Source: Piscicola geometra
Lineage: Eukaryota > Annelida > Clitellata > Hirudinida > Piscicolidae
Assembly: GCA_943735955.1 (NCBI GenBank)
Contig: OX030958.1
Coordinates: 1,448,493 to 1,512,492, forward strand
Reading direction: 5' to 3'
DNA length: 64,000 bases
A program made the position numbers and the translations under genes. Below, piece after piece: positions 29,696 through 50,905 of the stretch. A model generated the notes under the pieces. The model was not told where the DNA came from. It did no database searches and saw only the letters and a program-made list of their open reading frames with translations. Within the stretch, counting starts at the first letter, position 1. Every line of letters starts with the position of its first letter.

Positions 29696-30570
29696 TTCAA
29701 ATTTATTTAACTTAATAATATATTTTTTTGAAACTATTTACAAAGGCTATTGTCATTTAAGTTCTAAACATCCTTAAGTTTACTTTTGTTTTATAACACT
29801 AAAGGCTAAAGGTGTCAATCAAATAAATTTCTATAGCGCTCACAAATTTATATAAATTATAATAACGAATAAAAAGTCGAAATGTGAAAATAAATTTTAA
29901 CAAATTTAATATGAGTTTCAATTATTTTTTCAGTTAACAACACTATAAATTTTTAATTTTTAAAATTTAATGTAATTTAAAGTTATTATTATCTCATTTA
30001 TAAAAGGCCGTTTCATTCATAGAGAACCAGGGCATTTTTTCAATAAAGCATACTTCAGAGTATCTAACTACTTATTGATTTCCCTAATTGAAGATCGAAA
30101 GTTGCTGTGGCTCGATGGGTGTAATCATGCAATGAAACACGAAATTGAAAAACTCAGTCACTTATTTCCTCAAAACGATCAGAAATGCAAGAAAAACCGG
30201 TTGAAACATAATATATATGATTCTGGCCTTTAAATAAAGATAAAATATAATGCTAACTTATTATATTATTTATAATTATATATTTCATTGTTTATATAAC
30301 ATCTCAATACGCACCAATTAACCAAATCGCAAAGCGACACAAATGAATAATCTAATTTGTTGACGTTCCCTAGCCTATTTGTTTATAGCGGTGATTAAAA
30401 TAATCATTGGCACAATTATCAAAGATTTCTTAAACATTTCAACGAGGAACCGTGAACGGAAACAAATTTTCATTGGCGTTCTTGAAGGCTCAACAATGCC
30501 AACGGCATTCTCACGACGTTCTGCCTTTAAATCGACTGCATACTTTTTTGTATTTGTATGGTCTGTATTA
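29696..30570. other. AT-rich spacer, no feature seen
   Basis: AT-rich sequence upstream of COA5 that presumably includes its promoter. No exon or repeat structure recognised. Confidence 0.4.
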
Positions 30571-30574
30571 TTCA

Positions 30575-30800
30575 CAGCCTGACAGACGCAGGCCATGTTA
30601 CAATGGCTCTGAGAACCATTGTTCTTATGCGCCAGAGACGCCACTCCACACGACGTACACATCTCTCAATGCATACGTCGCAAACATCACATCATATACA
30701 CTAGGTATATGATAGTTCATGGTTGCTTGTCAAGGATTCGAACTGGCGACCTTTAAGTTGCAAGTCCGACGTCTACCATCTAAGCCATCCCCACTCCCCA
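30575..30800 (-). mobile_element. tRNA-headed SINE (copy 2) with LINE-like 3' tail
   Basis: On the minus strand, a pol III A-box-like ATGGCTTAGATGG (30788-30776) and B box AGTTCGAATCC (30744-30734) match the head of the plus-strand copy at 32168. The shared body contains CCTAGTGTATATGATG. Beyond the GTGGCG...GGCGCAT segment this copy continues with ACATGGCCTGCGTCTGTC, also found at the 3' end of the LINE at 59984-62125. No intact tRNA acceptor stem is formed, so this is not a tRNA gene. Confidence 0.83.
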
Positions 30801-31560
30801 AATACTGAGAAAGATAACTAAGCCAATAATTTAAGAAATATTGACAAAATGGTTTAAGAACTCCACTCAAATACACTCACATGCAAGCACCTGCTCGCTT
30901 ACACTGTCATAGAGGACGCATTCATTATTCCTAGTGCTCTTCAGGGCTCTCTCCTACTGGGTAAACAGTCATCTACATACATATATAAAGAGGTGCTTTA
31001 AATTTGAAAATCTCAATTGCTTTCAAATTCTGAGATTATTTTGTTTTATTGAATATTTTAAAAGTTTGGAATTTATTGCGTCGAGTTTTATTTTTAGCTT
31101 ATTTAAAAAAAATATAAGATTAACAAAGTGTAAAACTGAAAAACCCTTTGAAGCAGTAAATAAAGTGAGTGTATCTTATTACTTATGAGTTATTCGATGG
31201 CGTTTAGAAATGATTTAGAGCTTATCATGATAATTTATCAGCACTTAATTGACGTAATTATTACTTTTTTAACTCAAAAAAATGTAACAAAAATAAATAA
31301 TTTCATTCCAGCGAAAATTATAATATTTCAGTTTGAAAACTTTGACAGTTTATGCGGTAAGCTGAGAGTTGATAATGTGTTCTTGAAGCTTATTCGGGTA
31401 TTCACCGCTTGTTTGGCAACTTAACTGACGTATCGATTAGCTTTCCTTTGAAGAACTAGAGACCGAAAGGCAGTGTTACTTTGAACTGTCATCATTAGAA
31501 AAAAATCAAACGATCTATGTTGTTGTTATAATAAAAAGATTGAACCCGTGTTTGATCACA
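30801..31560. other. AT-rich non-coding stretch
   Basis: No convincing exons, RNA genes or terminal repeats seen. Confidence 0.4.
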
Positions 31561-31572
31561 AATCGATAATCA

Positions 31573-31940
<368 letters not shown>

Positions 31941-32165
31941 ACCTAGTAATTATTAAAAAAGCGCTTAACTCAAAGCTGCAATATCGTGCGTTAATAAATA
32001 CTGCACTGGGTGGGATGTTCAGCTAACAATGCCTCACCAGGATTTATAACACAGTTGCCTTGGAGGATATCACAAACAACAGAATTTCTCTGATATTCAG
32101 AAATACTCATCTTTGAACTTTCTTCTAAACCACCATCAGCTTCACCACCATCAGCATCATCATTG

Positions 32166-32360
32166 GCGAGCGGGTTGGCTTAGATGGTAAAGTCGTTGGA
32201 TCTGCAACTTGAAGGTCGCCAGTTCGAATCCATGTACAGCCAACCGTGAGCTATCATATACCTAGTGTATATGATGCGGTGTTTCATGACTTATGTCGTG
32301 TGAGTGGCGCCTCAGTTGCGTGCCTTGGCGCATCATAACTACGCATATTATCAGCACCCC
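32166..32360 (+). mobile_element. tRNA-headed SINE (copy 1)
   Basis: A box TTGGCTTAGATGG (32175-32187) and B box AGTTCGAATCC (32221-32231), followed by a body with CCTAGTGTATATGATG. The 3' segment contains CAGTTGCGTGCC (32313-32324), identical to 12 bases at 6024-6035 in the 3' UTR of the LINE at 4236-6075, each followed within a few bases by GGCGC. ATC-rich simple sequence flanks it on both sides. Confidence 0.85.
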
Positions 32361-32940
32361 CATAATCATCAGCATCATCAGAACCATCATCATCAACACC
32401 ACCCCCATCGTCATCAGCACTAATATTTTTCATCTTTTCGTATTTGAATCTTTGACTATAAAACTAGGGTTATTTTACATTTTAGTCTGGAGTTATAAGC
32501 GATGAATTTTTACATAGAACTCAAAAAAAGTAATCTGGTTTTATCAGATCTTAAAAATAACTTTTTTAAGTCAGTTATATTTCACATAAGTACGCTAATA
32601 ACTCGTACACACTTATAAATGCCAGTTTTATATACATGGAAATTCAGAATATAAATATAAAAGTACATTCAGAATATAAAGTTTTGTAATTGTCATTCGG
32701 ATTTTGGTATCAGCTTTTTTAAATTAGCAATTAATTAGAACTCTGTTTCAATCTACGGTACTTTTCGATAAACCTGTTAATAAATTAACGCAATAATTTT
32801 TTCAAACGCAGTTAACTAAATTAATAGAATTTACACTTTTTATACTTTTTTATAATAGTTTTGCGCTACCGAAAACATTTTTCACGTATTTTTAAACATT
32901 CTTTGTTTTATTTTACTTTTTATTTTTTTCTTTGTTCTGA

Positions 32941-33275
32941 TAGAATCAGACAATCTGTCTGACATTTTTAGGAAATCCATGGCATGCCTGATTCACTCAG
33001 TTATTCCATGGATTTTTAAATTTGTCAAATAAAATGCTATTCATCTAAAACAACAAACAAGAATTTAAACTTCAAATATTTTGTTTTTTGTTTTATAGTT
33101 TATCACAAAAAGTTTAAGATGAATAGCATTTTATTTACATTTTAAACGGACTTAGCTTTTTCCCTGATTTGCAAAAACAAATGCTTTCCATCTTCAACTT
33201 GTTGCAATAAACTATGAAACTGAAAAACGAGAAACATTTTGCAAAAAACGACTTATTACGGATTGTCTGATTCTA
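32941..33275. mobile_element. Fold-back/MITE-like element, 335 bp
   Basis: TAGAATCAGACAATC at 32941-32955 is inverted at 33261-33275. An internal inverted pair contains AAATAAAATGCTATTCATCT (about 33027 and 33115-33135). No coding capacity. Target duplications are not clear. Confidence 0.65.
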
Positions 33276-33596
33276 CGCATTGTCCGTAACATATACACTT
33301 CAGAAGATTACCCAGCATATGTAATCCTTTTCAAGGAAAAATTAATTTACAAACTGGAGCTTAGCAAGATAAGTACTTCTTTAGATCCATCCATAATAGA
33401 CAAGCTTGTTTTCTTGGGTAACTTGCTTAAATTAGATTTGAGACATTGACATTTTTTATCATTAATTAATTCATTTTTTATCTCTTAAATGTGGATTATT
33501 TCTGTAAATAAATTGTGATAAGACTTAAACATTTTTTATTACATTTTGGGAAATTTTTTTTAAATATTATTACATACTAATGTAAAAATAGCTCAT

Positions 33597-34450
33597 GTCA
33601 CAGTGCTTTAACGCACGATTAACTCTAGATTAAAAATGTTAATCGTTAACAGCTATTAATCTATTTGTCGGCTTTTAGAACGAATACCTTCCATCAAAAT
33701 TACAGCCTTTATTTTGGAGCGAGGCACATCAAGCACAGATGGTTTCTTGTTGTAGTGAGTAGGAAGCATTTCATAGCTTCAAAAGACTTAACTTTGAATT
33801 TTGCTGAAAGCATGTTTCCATAATCTGTCTCTGAATAGTGTTGGTTAAAAACCAAGTCCGTGACCGAGTAGCTGAAACTAAATCCCAAGTTACTTTCAGC
33901 TATTCTCGCCAGTTAGGAAGAGGAAAAAGGCTATAATTTTTACAATTTTTCGTGAGTTTCATATGGCAGTATGGACTGATGACAGCTTATGCCATCTGGT
34001 GCGAGGCAATTTTTTATCGACTGTGTTAAACTTTTATGCTCCACAAAGTTCGAAAATGGATATAAAATCACTTCTCCAGCCGAGGTTATCGCTTTTGTGA
34101 CCATATATGCATTTAAAAAGTCTTCATACTGTTCCCAAATGTCATCCACTAACACATTGTTAAGGTTAAATGAACGTGACTTAAGAAAAGAAGACCAACA
34201 CGTGTCACAGACAAGATCAAGAATGTGATGTTGGCAGTCAATCAGTTGAGATTAATCAAATGCCTTCTTTCGGAATGCTTCTCTGCAGCTTCAACAACTC
34301 TTCAGACATTCTTCTGAATCGGTCACGTCCTTCTTTCAGTTCATCAAAATGTCTCAAGAATCTTCCACGGCATCTCTGTGAGAGGACATTTTCATAATTT
34401 TTCACATGGAAAGCGCCTTTCGCTTAATTTAGAGTTTTGTGTCTTTTTTC
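33597..34450 (-). pseudogene. Degraded transposase-like sequence
   Basis: Minus-strand fragments in shifting frames (for example IWEQYEDFLNAYMVTKAITSAGE at 34137-34069) interrupted by many stops. The left edge CAGTGCTTTAACGCACGATTAA resembles a hAT end. No matching right end was found, so family assignment is a guess. Confidence 0.3.
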
Positions 34451-36616
<2,166 letters not shown>

Positions 36617-39600
36617 ATGCAGTCTCCAATGCTGCCAAAGTTGTATCTCCTCTACCCCGCCCTCGCCCTCCTCATCACACCATCCCACTTCTTCATCACA
36701 GCCTTTTCCCACAACTCTACAGACACAATACATTTATCAAAAAATCACAATGACTCTGATAATAAAACTTCTTTTATAAATTTCACAAGTATAGTTTCAA
36801 ACAACCAAACCACAAAAGCTCACGCAATTGACGTCTTTCACAAAAGCGAAAAAGATAGTGGAATAGCGGATTTAAAACCAACAGTTATTTTAAAATTAAG
36901 AAATGCATTACGTCTGAAGCGAGCGTTTGGAAACAGCACGTTGAAGAAGAAAAAGTTCAAGTCGAGCAAGAAGCGATCGACAACCTGGGCGTTAACGCTG
37001 GGATCTTCAAGCTCTTCTCAGTCATCGAACACATCAAGGCACAACTCAACAGTCAGCAATGAAAAGACCTTGAAATCTTCAAAGTTAGACCAGCCAACGT
37101 CCGAGGAAGCCTGTTGCGAATTCAAAAAAGTGAGCAACAACACGCAATGCAAGATCTTCGCCATTGACATCCACATGAACTCCAAAGTAAGGTACATGAC
37201 GCTGAAGGAAAAACTGAACCTCATCGAGTACAGTCTTTTCTTCCCGAACTACACATCAAACCCCCTCTTCGTCAACTCCACCATCCACCACCGACCCAAC
37301 GTCTGGTCAAGGGCTTCCACAACTTACGGTCAAACTCTTCTTTCTCTCGCCTTCAACTACGGCATCTTGTCCCTCATGACACTGACATTCGGCACCACGA
37401 AAGTGCCGGTGGATCTGAGAGACGAACCTGAGAGCTGTTTCGGAACTCTGGAGTTTGAGGAAAGGTTGGCTCTTGTACGAGACCTGCTGATGAGAGATTT
37501 CGGGGCCAAAGAAACAGACTACGTGAGTGAGTCGGGAGAAGACATGGAGCAGATGTACATCACCGAGAGTGCCAGGATCTGCCATGAGGTGGTTGAAGAC
37601 GACGACGGATATGCCCAGTTCACCGACTGCTGCTGTTATCGACACCGTTTCACTGGCGAGAAAAAATGTGAAAATGGCTCAAATAACTTCTGGCTGTCTT
37701 TTCTTTATTCGATGTTGAGCTTCATTAGATACGTCATTTTCTTTTTTGGGCCCCTTTTATTTCTCTCGACGATGGTGGGTCTGACGAGAGACCAGTTTCC
37801 GTACACAGTCAAGCTCAAGGACCCTCTGCTCAAGAGTGTTTTTCTATGCAAAAGTGACACAGAAATTCCTGACAACATAAGATACCAGCACCTGCTCGAC
37901 TTCTCACATAAGAGCACCTTTCCTAAAATGAAAGAGTCTTTGTCTACGGCCATGCAAGAATTAGAAGAACTTCGGAAAGAAGAAAACCAAATGAAGCTGG
38001 AAGGTACCAAAAATGAAAATGAGAGCAAAGAATGTTTCTCGCACGAAGAAAAGCAGATAGAGCTTCCGAAGTCAATTTTCGGCACTCCAATAAGAGTGGC
38101 CATAAAGGACTACGAGTTGTTCGTGAACTACAAGCGACTCGTCACCGAAAACGACATTTCGATTGGTTTTTGGAAGACCATAACTAACACAATATTCTTC
38201 TGCAAGTTGAAGAACGTGGGTCCCTTCCAATCGTGCTGCAGACAAAGCATGTTCCGCTACTTTCCTTCGCCTCGCAAGAGTCCATCCGAGCCAATGCCAT
38301 GGATCAACTGCTGGAAAATTGTTGGTCTCTTCCTCTTTGCACTCTTTCTTCCCTTTCCCTTCTACTTGAGACTTTTAATTTTTTATAACTTTGAGGTAGA
38401 GGAGGTTTTTTCCAGGAAAACATTGATCGCCGATTTGGGTCTAAAAGAAAAATTTGAAAATAGTCTTCTTTTATATTTTCTGCCGACTCACCCTTTGTAT
38501 ATTTGTATAGGCATTTTGTATGCTGTTGTTTCTTTATTTTGCATCATTTTCTCTAAACAACACGAAGACGGAAAATTCAAAACAATAGTGACAGCTTCGT
38601 TCAACGACTTGAAGTACCTCTCATGGACTGAAATACTGAACCTTCTAGTTTCGAACATAATTTGGCCCTTCAAGAGGTTCGGTGTGCTTGGTTGTTTCGT
38701 AGTGTTGATCTATTGGCCTGTTGTCATTCCCCTTACTTTATTCGTTTTCATTATTTACTGTCTACCCACCATGTTCATCACCGCTCGCATGCTCTACAAC
38801 ACTCACAAAACATTCCACGAAAAAAGAATAAAAAGAGTAAAAAAGTCCTACCGAATCACAAAGAAACCAGACAATAACCTACATTATTTCAAAATAGAAA
38901 ACATAATTGCGAGTTTTCTGAAGCCCAGCTCATGCTTCACTGTCGAAGAACCCGAAGAATTTGAAGATGACGACATCGAGAACAAAAGCTTCAAAGACAA
39001 GGACGCTTTCAAGGGCAGGATTGAGAAGCAGACCTCGAGGATCTCCTACAACCTGGACGAGATCGACAATCTCAACTTGTCGGCTCTTTCCAGACTCAGG
39101 TCTCGCAGCTTGTCTTCGACTGTCGTTCAGTTCGACGACAAGAACATGCCTTTCCAGTACATTGGACAGATCTTCGTGTCGATCGTGTGCATCCTCGTGC
39201 TCTACTCCTTCCTCATCATCGTCACCGAGTGCCTTGGCTCCTTGGTCGACATCTTGGTGTTCACGTTGATGGGCATCATCGTGAATGCAGGAAAACTCCT
39301 CAAGTACATTGCTCTGGCCATCATGATCGTTGTCTACAGCTACGACTCCTTCAACAACGTGGAGAAGAAGTACTTGAAGCTGAATAAAGCCTTGTTCACT
39401 GAAGTCAAGTGTCGCATAAAAGATCTTGACAAAGTGACTAGTCTGCCCTCGTACCTGCAGGAGAACCGAGGCTTCAAGTCGCAGGAGTTGAACGAGCAGG
39501 CCGAGTACGAGTTGGGCGATGACGTCTCAGTGAAGCCCCCCAGACACTGGTTCCTCAACGATTTGGTTCTCTTCGTCGACAATGAAGACATGCCTCGCAT

Positions 39601-40654
39601 CCCCAAGAAGCTCTTCAAAAACGTGTGTGAGATCAAGGTGGCAGGCGTGCCTGGGCCGGTGTACCAAGGCCTCATGCTCGCCATGAAGCAGTTCCTCAAG
39701 ATCATCGTCTTCATCCTCTTCGTCTTCATGGTCGTCTTGACGTTCGGTTCTGTCTACCAAATGTCAAACACCAACCAAATGCTGGCTGCCCTGGCTGGAG
39801 GTTCGCTGCCCTTCATCCTGCGCACCTTCATGGAACCAGACAAGCCCGACATCGAGATGGGAACGGTCAGCTTCAAGAGCAAGCTTGACGAAGTGATCAA
39901 GAACTTCTCGCAGATCTGGCCCATGTACGACTTTTCGTTTGAGTTGTACAAGGAGGAGAAGCAAGAGGGAGAGGAGAACGAGAAGGAGGAGGATGACTTG
40001 AAACGGAGGGGCAGTGTCAAGTCGGCCATCTTGCCCTCCAACAAGAGTTTTGATGATGATCTCAACAACAACAAGGTTGAGTCAAAAAAAGGTGACCGGA
40101 AAGATGAAACTGTCGATAAACAAAATTTGCAAGAAAAACTTCAAAGTAAAAAGGATGATACGAAAAAAGAAGAAAACAACAAAGACGCGCAAAAAGAGTC
40201 TTTGTTGAAAGAAAAAGAGAAAAAAAACGAAGCTCCAGTTCAAGAGAAGAAGAAAAGTTGTCTAAGAGACCCGCCAAAAACTGTTTCGAAGGAAAAACTC
40301 AAGAAGAAACTGTCAACCCTTAAGCTTCCTTCTCCCGTCGCCTCTCCCGTCACCAGAATAATGCTGTGCTCCACCGACCATCCCCGCAGTTTTCCCATGT
40401 TCTACAGCAACGACAACATTTTCTCAGAATACGTCTCAGACACCGCCATGCAAGAAGAGAGACGAGAAGAAGAAGTTCCAGTTCTGAGCCACCGCCAAGT
40501 GGGTCCTACCAAGTCTAATCTGAGCGCTCGAGTGTGCTTCAATGAGCCTGCCAAGAGCATTTACGAGCAAGTCGACCTGCTCATCATCGTCCCGCAGAGC
40601 TTCGAAGAAACCATCAAGCTGAGTTCCGAGCCGATCTTCCTGAGTGAAGTGTGA
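36617..40654 (+). CDS. Large multi-pass membrane protein of unrecognised family, intronless
   Basis: A single open frame of 1345 codons without introns. The N-terminus has a hydrophobic signal-like segment (residues 8-30), then a Ser/Asn-rich lumenal stretch with many N-x-S/T sites. I count about nine hydrophobic spans: around 235-258, 355-390, 560-590, 610-645, 680-720, 855-880, 885-910, 1030-1058 and 1060-1080. Span 4 is followed by a cysteine-poor soluble region. An extracellular segment before span 2 has CHEVVEDDDGYAQFTDCCCYRH, rich in cysteine. The tail (from about 1110) is highly charged Lys/Glu and probably cytoplasmic. Starting at the next Met, four residues in, is equally possible. 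Not TMC, PKD, TRP or ABC by motif. I recall no named family. Lack of introns beside intron-rich neighbours suggests retroposition or an intronless gene family. It converges on PKD2. Confidence 0.85.
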   Translation: MQSPMLPKLYLLYPALALLITPSHFFITAFSHNSTDTIHLSKNHNDSDNKTSFINFTSIVSNNQTTKAHAIDVFHKSEKDSGIADLKPTVILKLRNALRLKRAFGNSTLKKKKFKSSKKRSTTWALTLGSSSSSQSSNTSRHNSTVSNEKTLKSSKLDQPTSEEACCEFKKVSNNTQCKIFAIDIHMNSKVRYMTLKEKLNLIEYSLFFPNYTSNPLFVNSTIHHRPNVWSRASTTYGQTLLSLAFNYGILSLMTLTFGTTKVPVDLRDEPESCFGTLEFEERLALVRDLLMRDFGAKETDYVSESGEDMEQMYITESARICHEVVEDDDGYAQFTDCCCYRHRFTGEKKCENGSNNFWLSFLYSMLSFIRYVIFFFGPLLFLSTMVGLTRDQFPYTVKLKDPLLKSVFLCKSDTEIPDNIRYQHLLDFSHKSTFPKMKESLSTAMQELEELRKEENQMKLEGTKNENESKECFSHEEKQIELPKSIFGTPIRVAIKDYELFVNYKRLVTENDISIGFWKTITNTIFFCKLKNVGPFQSCCRQSMFRYFPSPRKSPSEPMPWINCWKIVGLFLFALFLPFPFYLRLLIFYNFEVEEVFSRKTLIADLGLKEKFENSLLLYFLPTHPLYICIGILYAVVSLFCIIFSKQHEDGKFKTIVTASFNDLKYLSWTEILNLLVSNIIWPFKRFGVLGCFVVLIYWPVVIPLTLFVFIIYCLPTMFITARMLYNTHKTFHEKRIKRVKKSYRITKKPDNNLHYFKIENIIASFLKPSSCFTVEEPEEFEDDDIENKSFKDKDAFKGRIEKQTSRISYNLDEIDNLNLSALSRLRSRSLSSTVVQFDDKNMPFQYIGQIFVSIVCILVLYSFLIIVTECLGSLVDILVFTLMGIIVNAGKLLKYIALAIMIVVYSYDSFNNVEKKYLKLNKALFTEVKCRIKDLDKVTSLPSYLQENRGFKSQELNEQAEYELGDDVSVKPPRHWFLNDLVLFVDNEDMPRIPKKLFKNVCEIKVAGVPGPVYQGLMLAMKQFLKIIVFILFVFMVVLTFGSVYQMSNTNQMLAALAGGSLPFILRTFMEPDKPDIEMGTVSFKSKLDEVIKNFSQIWPMYDFSFELYKEEKQEGEENEKEEDDLKRRGSVKSAILPSNKSFDDDLNNNKVESKKGDRKDETVDKQNLQEKLQSKKDDTKKEENNKDAQKESLLKEKEKKNEAPVQEKKKSCLRDPPKTVSKEKLKKKLSTLKLPSPVASPVTRIMLCSTDHPRSFPMFYSNDNIFSEYVSDTAMQEERREEEVPVLSHRQVGPTKSNLSARVCFNEPAKSIYEQVDLLIIVPQSFEETIKLSSEPIFLSEV

Positions 40655-43017
40655 ATGCTTGGGTGTGCCTTGTTTGCGTGACCTGTTAAAAGTTCACTTG
40701 CTTACTGTCTTCGTGATTTGGATTTTAGCTTGCATACTTTGAGATTAAAGTGCTCAAAAAATGTTATTTTTATTTTTTATGTCTACGTATCTTCCTAAGC
40801 GTTTGAGAAATACACAAATTTGTTACCTACATTCAAAATCCCACCTTTTTACAGCTCCTAGATTCAATTATAAGATTTTATCAGAATACTTAAAGAAACG
40901 AAGACATGTAGGCTGTTCTTTGTTATTTCAGTACGTTCCATTGTTGCCTTTAAGGATTCATATCATTATCAGGCGCATCCTCAATCAATCTCTGAGATTT
41001 TATTGTTCTTGTGGAAATTATGCGATAAAAAAATCGATTAGCATACAAGTGCTTATTAATAAACTTTTATTCTTGTAAATAAAAAATCAGTTTAGAGTTT
41101 TAAAAAATATAAAGGGAAATAATACAAACTTTTTTTCTTCTTTTTTTAATGACACAATATTTTATTATTTTTAATTAACTGTAGCAAAAATAATTGTAAA
41201 TAAAACATTAATTATGTCTTGGTGTGAGTCATTTATCAATATATCTACATGACATCTGCCCATAGATTTGGTGTAGTCTCTCTATTTATAATTTGTTAAT
41301 TTATATTGACTAAATTATTTCAAAAAATTATTTTATTTGAAAGCGATAATATATTTTTCTTTTCTTCATATCAAATTCATGAGATATTTTTTAATGTTTT
41401 GTGAGTTGGGAAATATTAATGTAATTATCAAAACGACTTCACTTACCATAACATTTACTGTCAAAAACTGTTTGTACAACTGTTGTACCCTTGCTTTTTA
41501 GATTGATATTGATATTAGTGATAGAATATTAATAAAAAAAATAACTTACAAATAATTTTTAAGTAAATTATTTATCTCCATTAGAATTTTCCACTTATCA
41601 AAAACAAAAAAATATCCTTTTCCAAGTTCTCAATAAATTTTTAAGACATTGTTTTCGTTCTTGATTAAATGTATTGACGAGAAATTAAAGTATAATTAGC
41701 ATTACCTTTAAACTTGGAAGGCATATATCGGCTAATAAATAAAGTATTAACGATTTTGCATTTACCAGCAGACATTGATCATTGCAAAAATCGAGTGTGT
41801 GAAAGTATGCATGTTGACAATGACTGTGAAACAAGCGGGTCTAAAATTTAACTAATTAGAGACGCCTCCATTGATTAATGCATTAATTATAAAACTAATT
41901 AAAGTTATAAAACATTTCGGAAACCTTCAGCGAGATAAAAAAGAGTCACTACTGCTGAGAATGAGTTGGATGAAAGAGGCTTCAATGAGCAGATGAGCTC
42001 TGAAAACAGTTATAGATTCGGATCTCTAAGCACCGGCACAAACACATGCACCTGTGTTCCAGCCTGATCAACATTCACGTGCAGTTTAGGGATTCACGCG
42101 CGTGTAGATACCTGAGGGAATATCTATTTTCGAATTTGAAGTGTTATAAAAGTCTTATCTTATCTTGAACTACTTTGAAGGAGCTCGAGGGAAACAACAA
42201 TGTTATAATGGGTTCCATTGCGTTATATCAATCTGCACCATTACTCCAATTTTAAAATTAACTACATTCTATAGAAAACTTTTATTTTCAGCCTTAAGCG
42301 TTCATGTAAATATATAAAACGTCAGCCGACGATAAACGTTAGACTCTTTCAGGAATTTGATCGATTGACCGACTGCAAAAGCATCACATTATTCCAAGAC
42401 TATCTTTCGCAATACTTTAAACAGGTGAAATTCAGTGCAAATGATCGCAAAAACTTGAAGGATAGACGATCAATGGTGACTGCGAGTGGTTCGTTTATTG
42501 ACGCGTAAATGAGCTCAAGTGATGATCACTGCTTCACAATTGACGTGGCTTCACAGCATTAAACCGGATAAGTAAGTAAGAAAGACAAAGTATTTAACTT
42601 TGAAAGTTTCAACCGTCAAGCATTTCTTAATTGCCACAAAATATGCAGGATAAATGTTCAAGGTGAATTCTGTAACAATGTAGGTCATGTATCGCGAGTA
42701 AGTGAAGCAATGCTTTAGAAGGAGCAGGTAGAAGGTTTTGTTCGAGAGAATTGCTATTGTGCGCATGTGATGAGGAAGTGCTTAATTGATTTGCAACAAC
42801 GTTACTCTAATAATTTATATCGTGATTATCGATTCAATGTTTTTAAGCTCGTCTAGATTGTGGACTATTCGGAATACACAAATATCCAGTTTCACTCATT
42901 CACTCCTCAAACCGTTTGAGGCCAATTGGTTCACGAAATCTTTTGATTCCTGATCCGGTATCAAGTTGTTCTGTTGAAGTTTCCGTGTCGAATAATTAAA
43001 CTGAATGGCTTCTCGTG
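40655..43017. other. AT-rich spacer between convergent genes
   Basis: Contains 3' flanking sequence of the membrane-protein gene, with several AATAAA signals, and of PKD2. No further coding region is supported. A short open piece near 41960-42068 is not convincing. Confidence 0.45.
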
Positions 43018-49794
<6,777 letters not shown>

Positions 49795-50452
49795 CAATTA
49801 GTTCAGATTCGAGTTCAAAATGCTAGGAAAGTTGGTGCTATCAAGGAGAAGGTTATTGCGAGATTCCTAGAATTATTGAAGGTTTTTTTCTTTAGATCGT
49901 TTTGAATGCCTATTAATACGGTTGCCGTAGATATACTCTTGTTTGGAAGCGAGTAAATAAAGGGTTTGCATGGCAATTTGGATGGGATCCAGTAAATATT
50001 AAATTATTGAAGCTGCTTTGATGAAAACCAAGGAAACCAGGAGAGAAAGTACGTCACAAAACTTATTCTAATCTTTCCAAAAAATTTCATTCTTTATATG
50101 AATAATTTATCAGTCCTTTTCTTACTAAAAATAGACTAAGGCTTCTTATTTCAAAGATTTCAGGTTTATTCGCATAATTCATTGAAAACTAGATCTGGAA
50201 TATGGTTCATTGGGTTATTTCGTGAATATTAAATACTGCAAGCTGGAACGTATTATGAAACCCCTCCCCCACACCCAAGTCATTTCAAGGAAAAAAAATA
50301 GAGTGAAAATATAATTTCAAGCACAATACTTGCATCAATCTTTTTTAATTGAGTAAATAGTTTTTAAGATTATCAGAGACAACTGACAGCCATTAACCCT
50401 CATCTAAAGAACTATATAAAATTTATGAATTTAATTTTCGTTTATTTTTTTT
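49795..50452. promoter_or_regulatory. Upstream region of PKD2
   Basis: AT-rich sequence between the PKD2 start codon and a hAT-like element. Presumed promoter and 5' UTR by position only. No specific motif supported. Confidence 0.4.
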
Positions 50453-50860
50453 CAGGGGTGGCGATCTGTGGAAAATCTGGGGGGGGGAGTCTTCCCCAGG
50501 GTTGGAATCAAAAACTGGTATCGACCAATACAGTAAAAGCGATACTATTTAGTATTGTTGTGCAAATTATTTTGTATCAACTATTAATATTTGTATCACT
50601 AAACATTTATAAAAAGTTTGATACTCAATAAAAATACTTTTCTATTGCCACTATGACCGATTTGATGAAAAACAATAGCGATTTTAGTACCTTTTAATAT
50701 TTGTCATCTATATAAATTCTATCACAACTAGCCATCAACCCAATAAATAAATTTTATACATCTTGTTTTCCATTCATTTCTGTGTCAAACAGTACTAAAA
50801 AATTACAAATAGATTTAAATTTGCCAAAGTTATAAACAAATATACATTGGGAAAGTTTTT

Positions 50861-50905
50861 TGGCCCACAGGGTATATTTAGAATCTAAATATACACTGTG
50901 GGCCA
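50861..50905. other. Near-perfect 45-bp palindrome
   Basis: 22-bp arms starting TGGCCCACAG, with one mismatch and a one-base centre. It overlaps the end of the hAT-like transposase frame. Confidence 0.85.

Noticed and set aside
30734..30800. tRNA gene on the minus strand
   Set aside because: A and B boxes are present but no cloverleaf acceptor stem forms, and a second copy with the same body marks it as a SINE.
32168..32235. tRNA gene on the plus strand
   Set aside because: Same SINE head. The downstream body and LINE-like tail are not those of a tRNA gene.
41960..42068. Short open piece with a Cys-containing C-terminus, possibly a neuropeptide
   Set aside because: No in-frame ATG with signal peptide and no dibasic processing sites.
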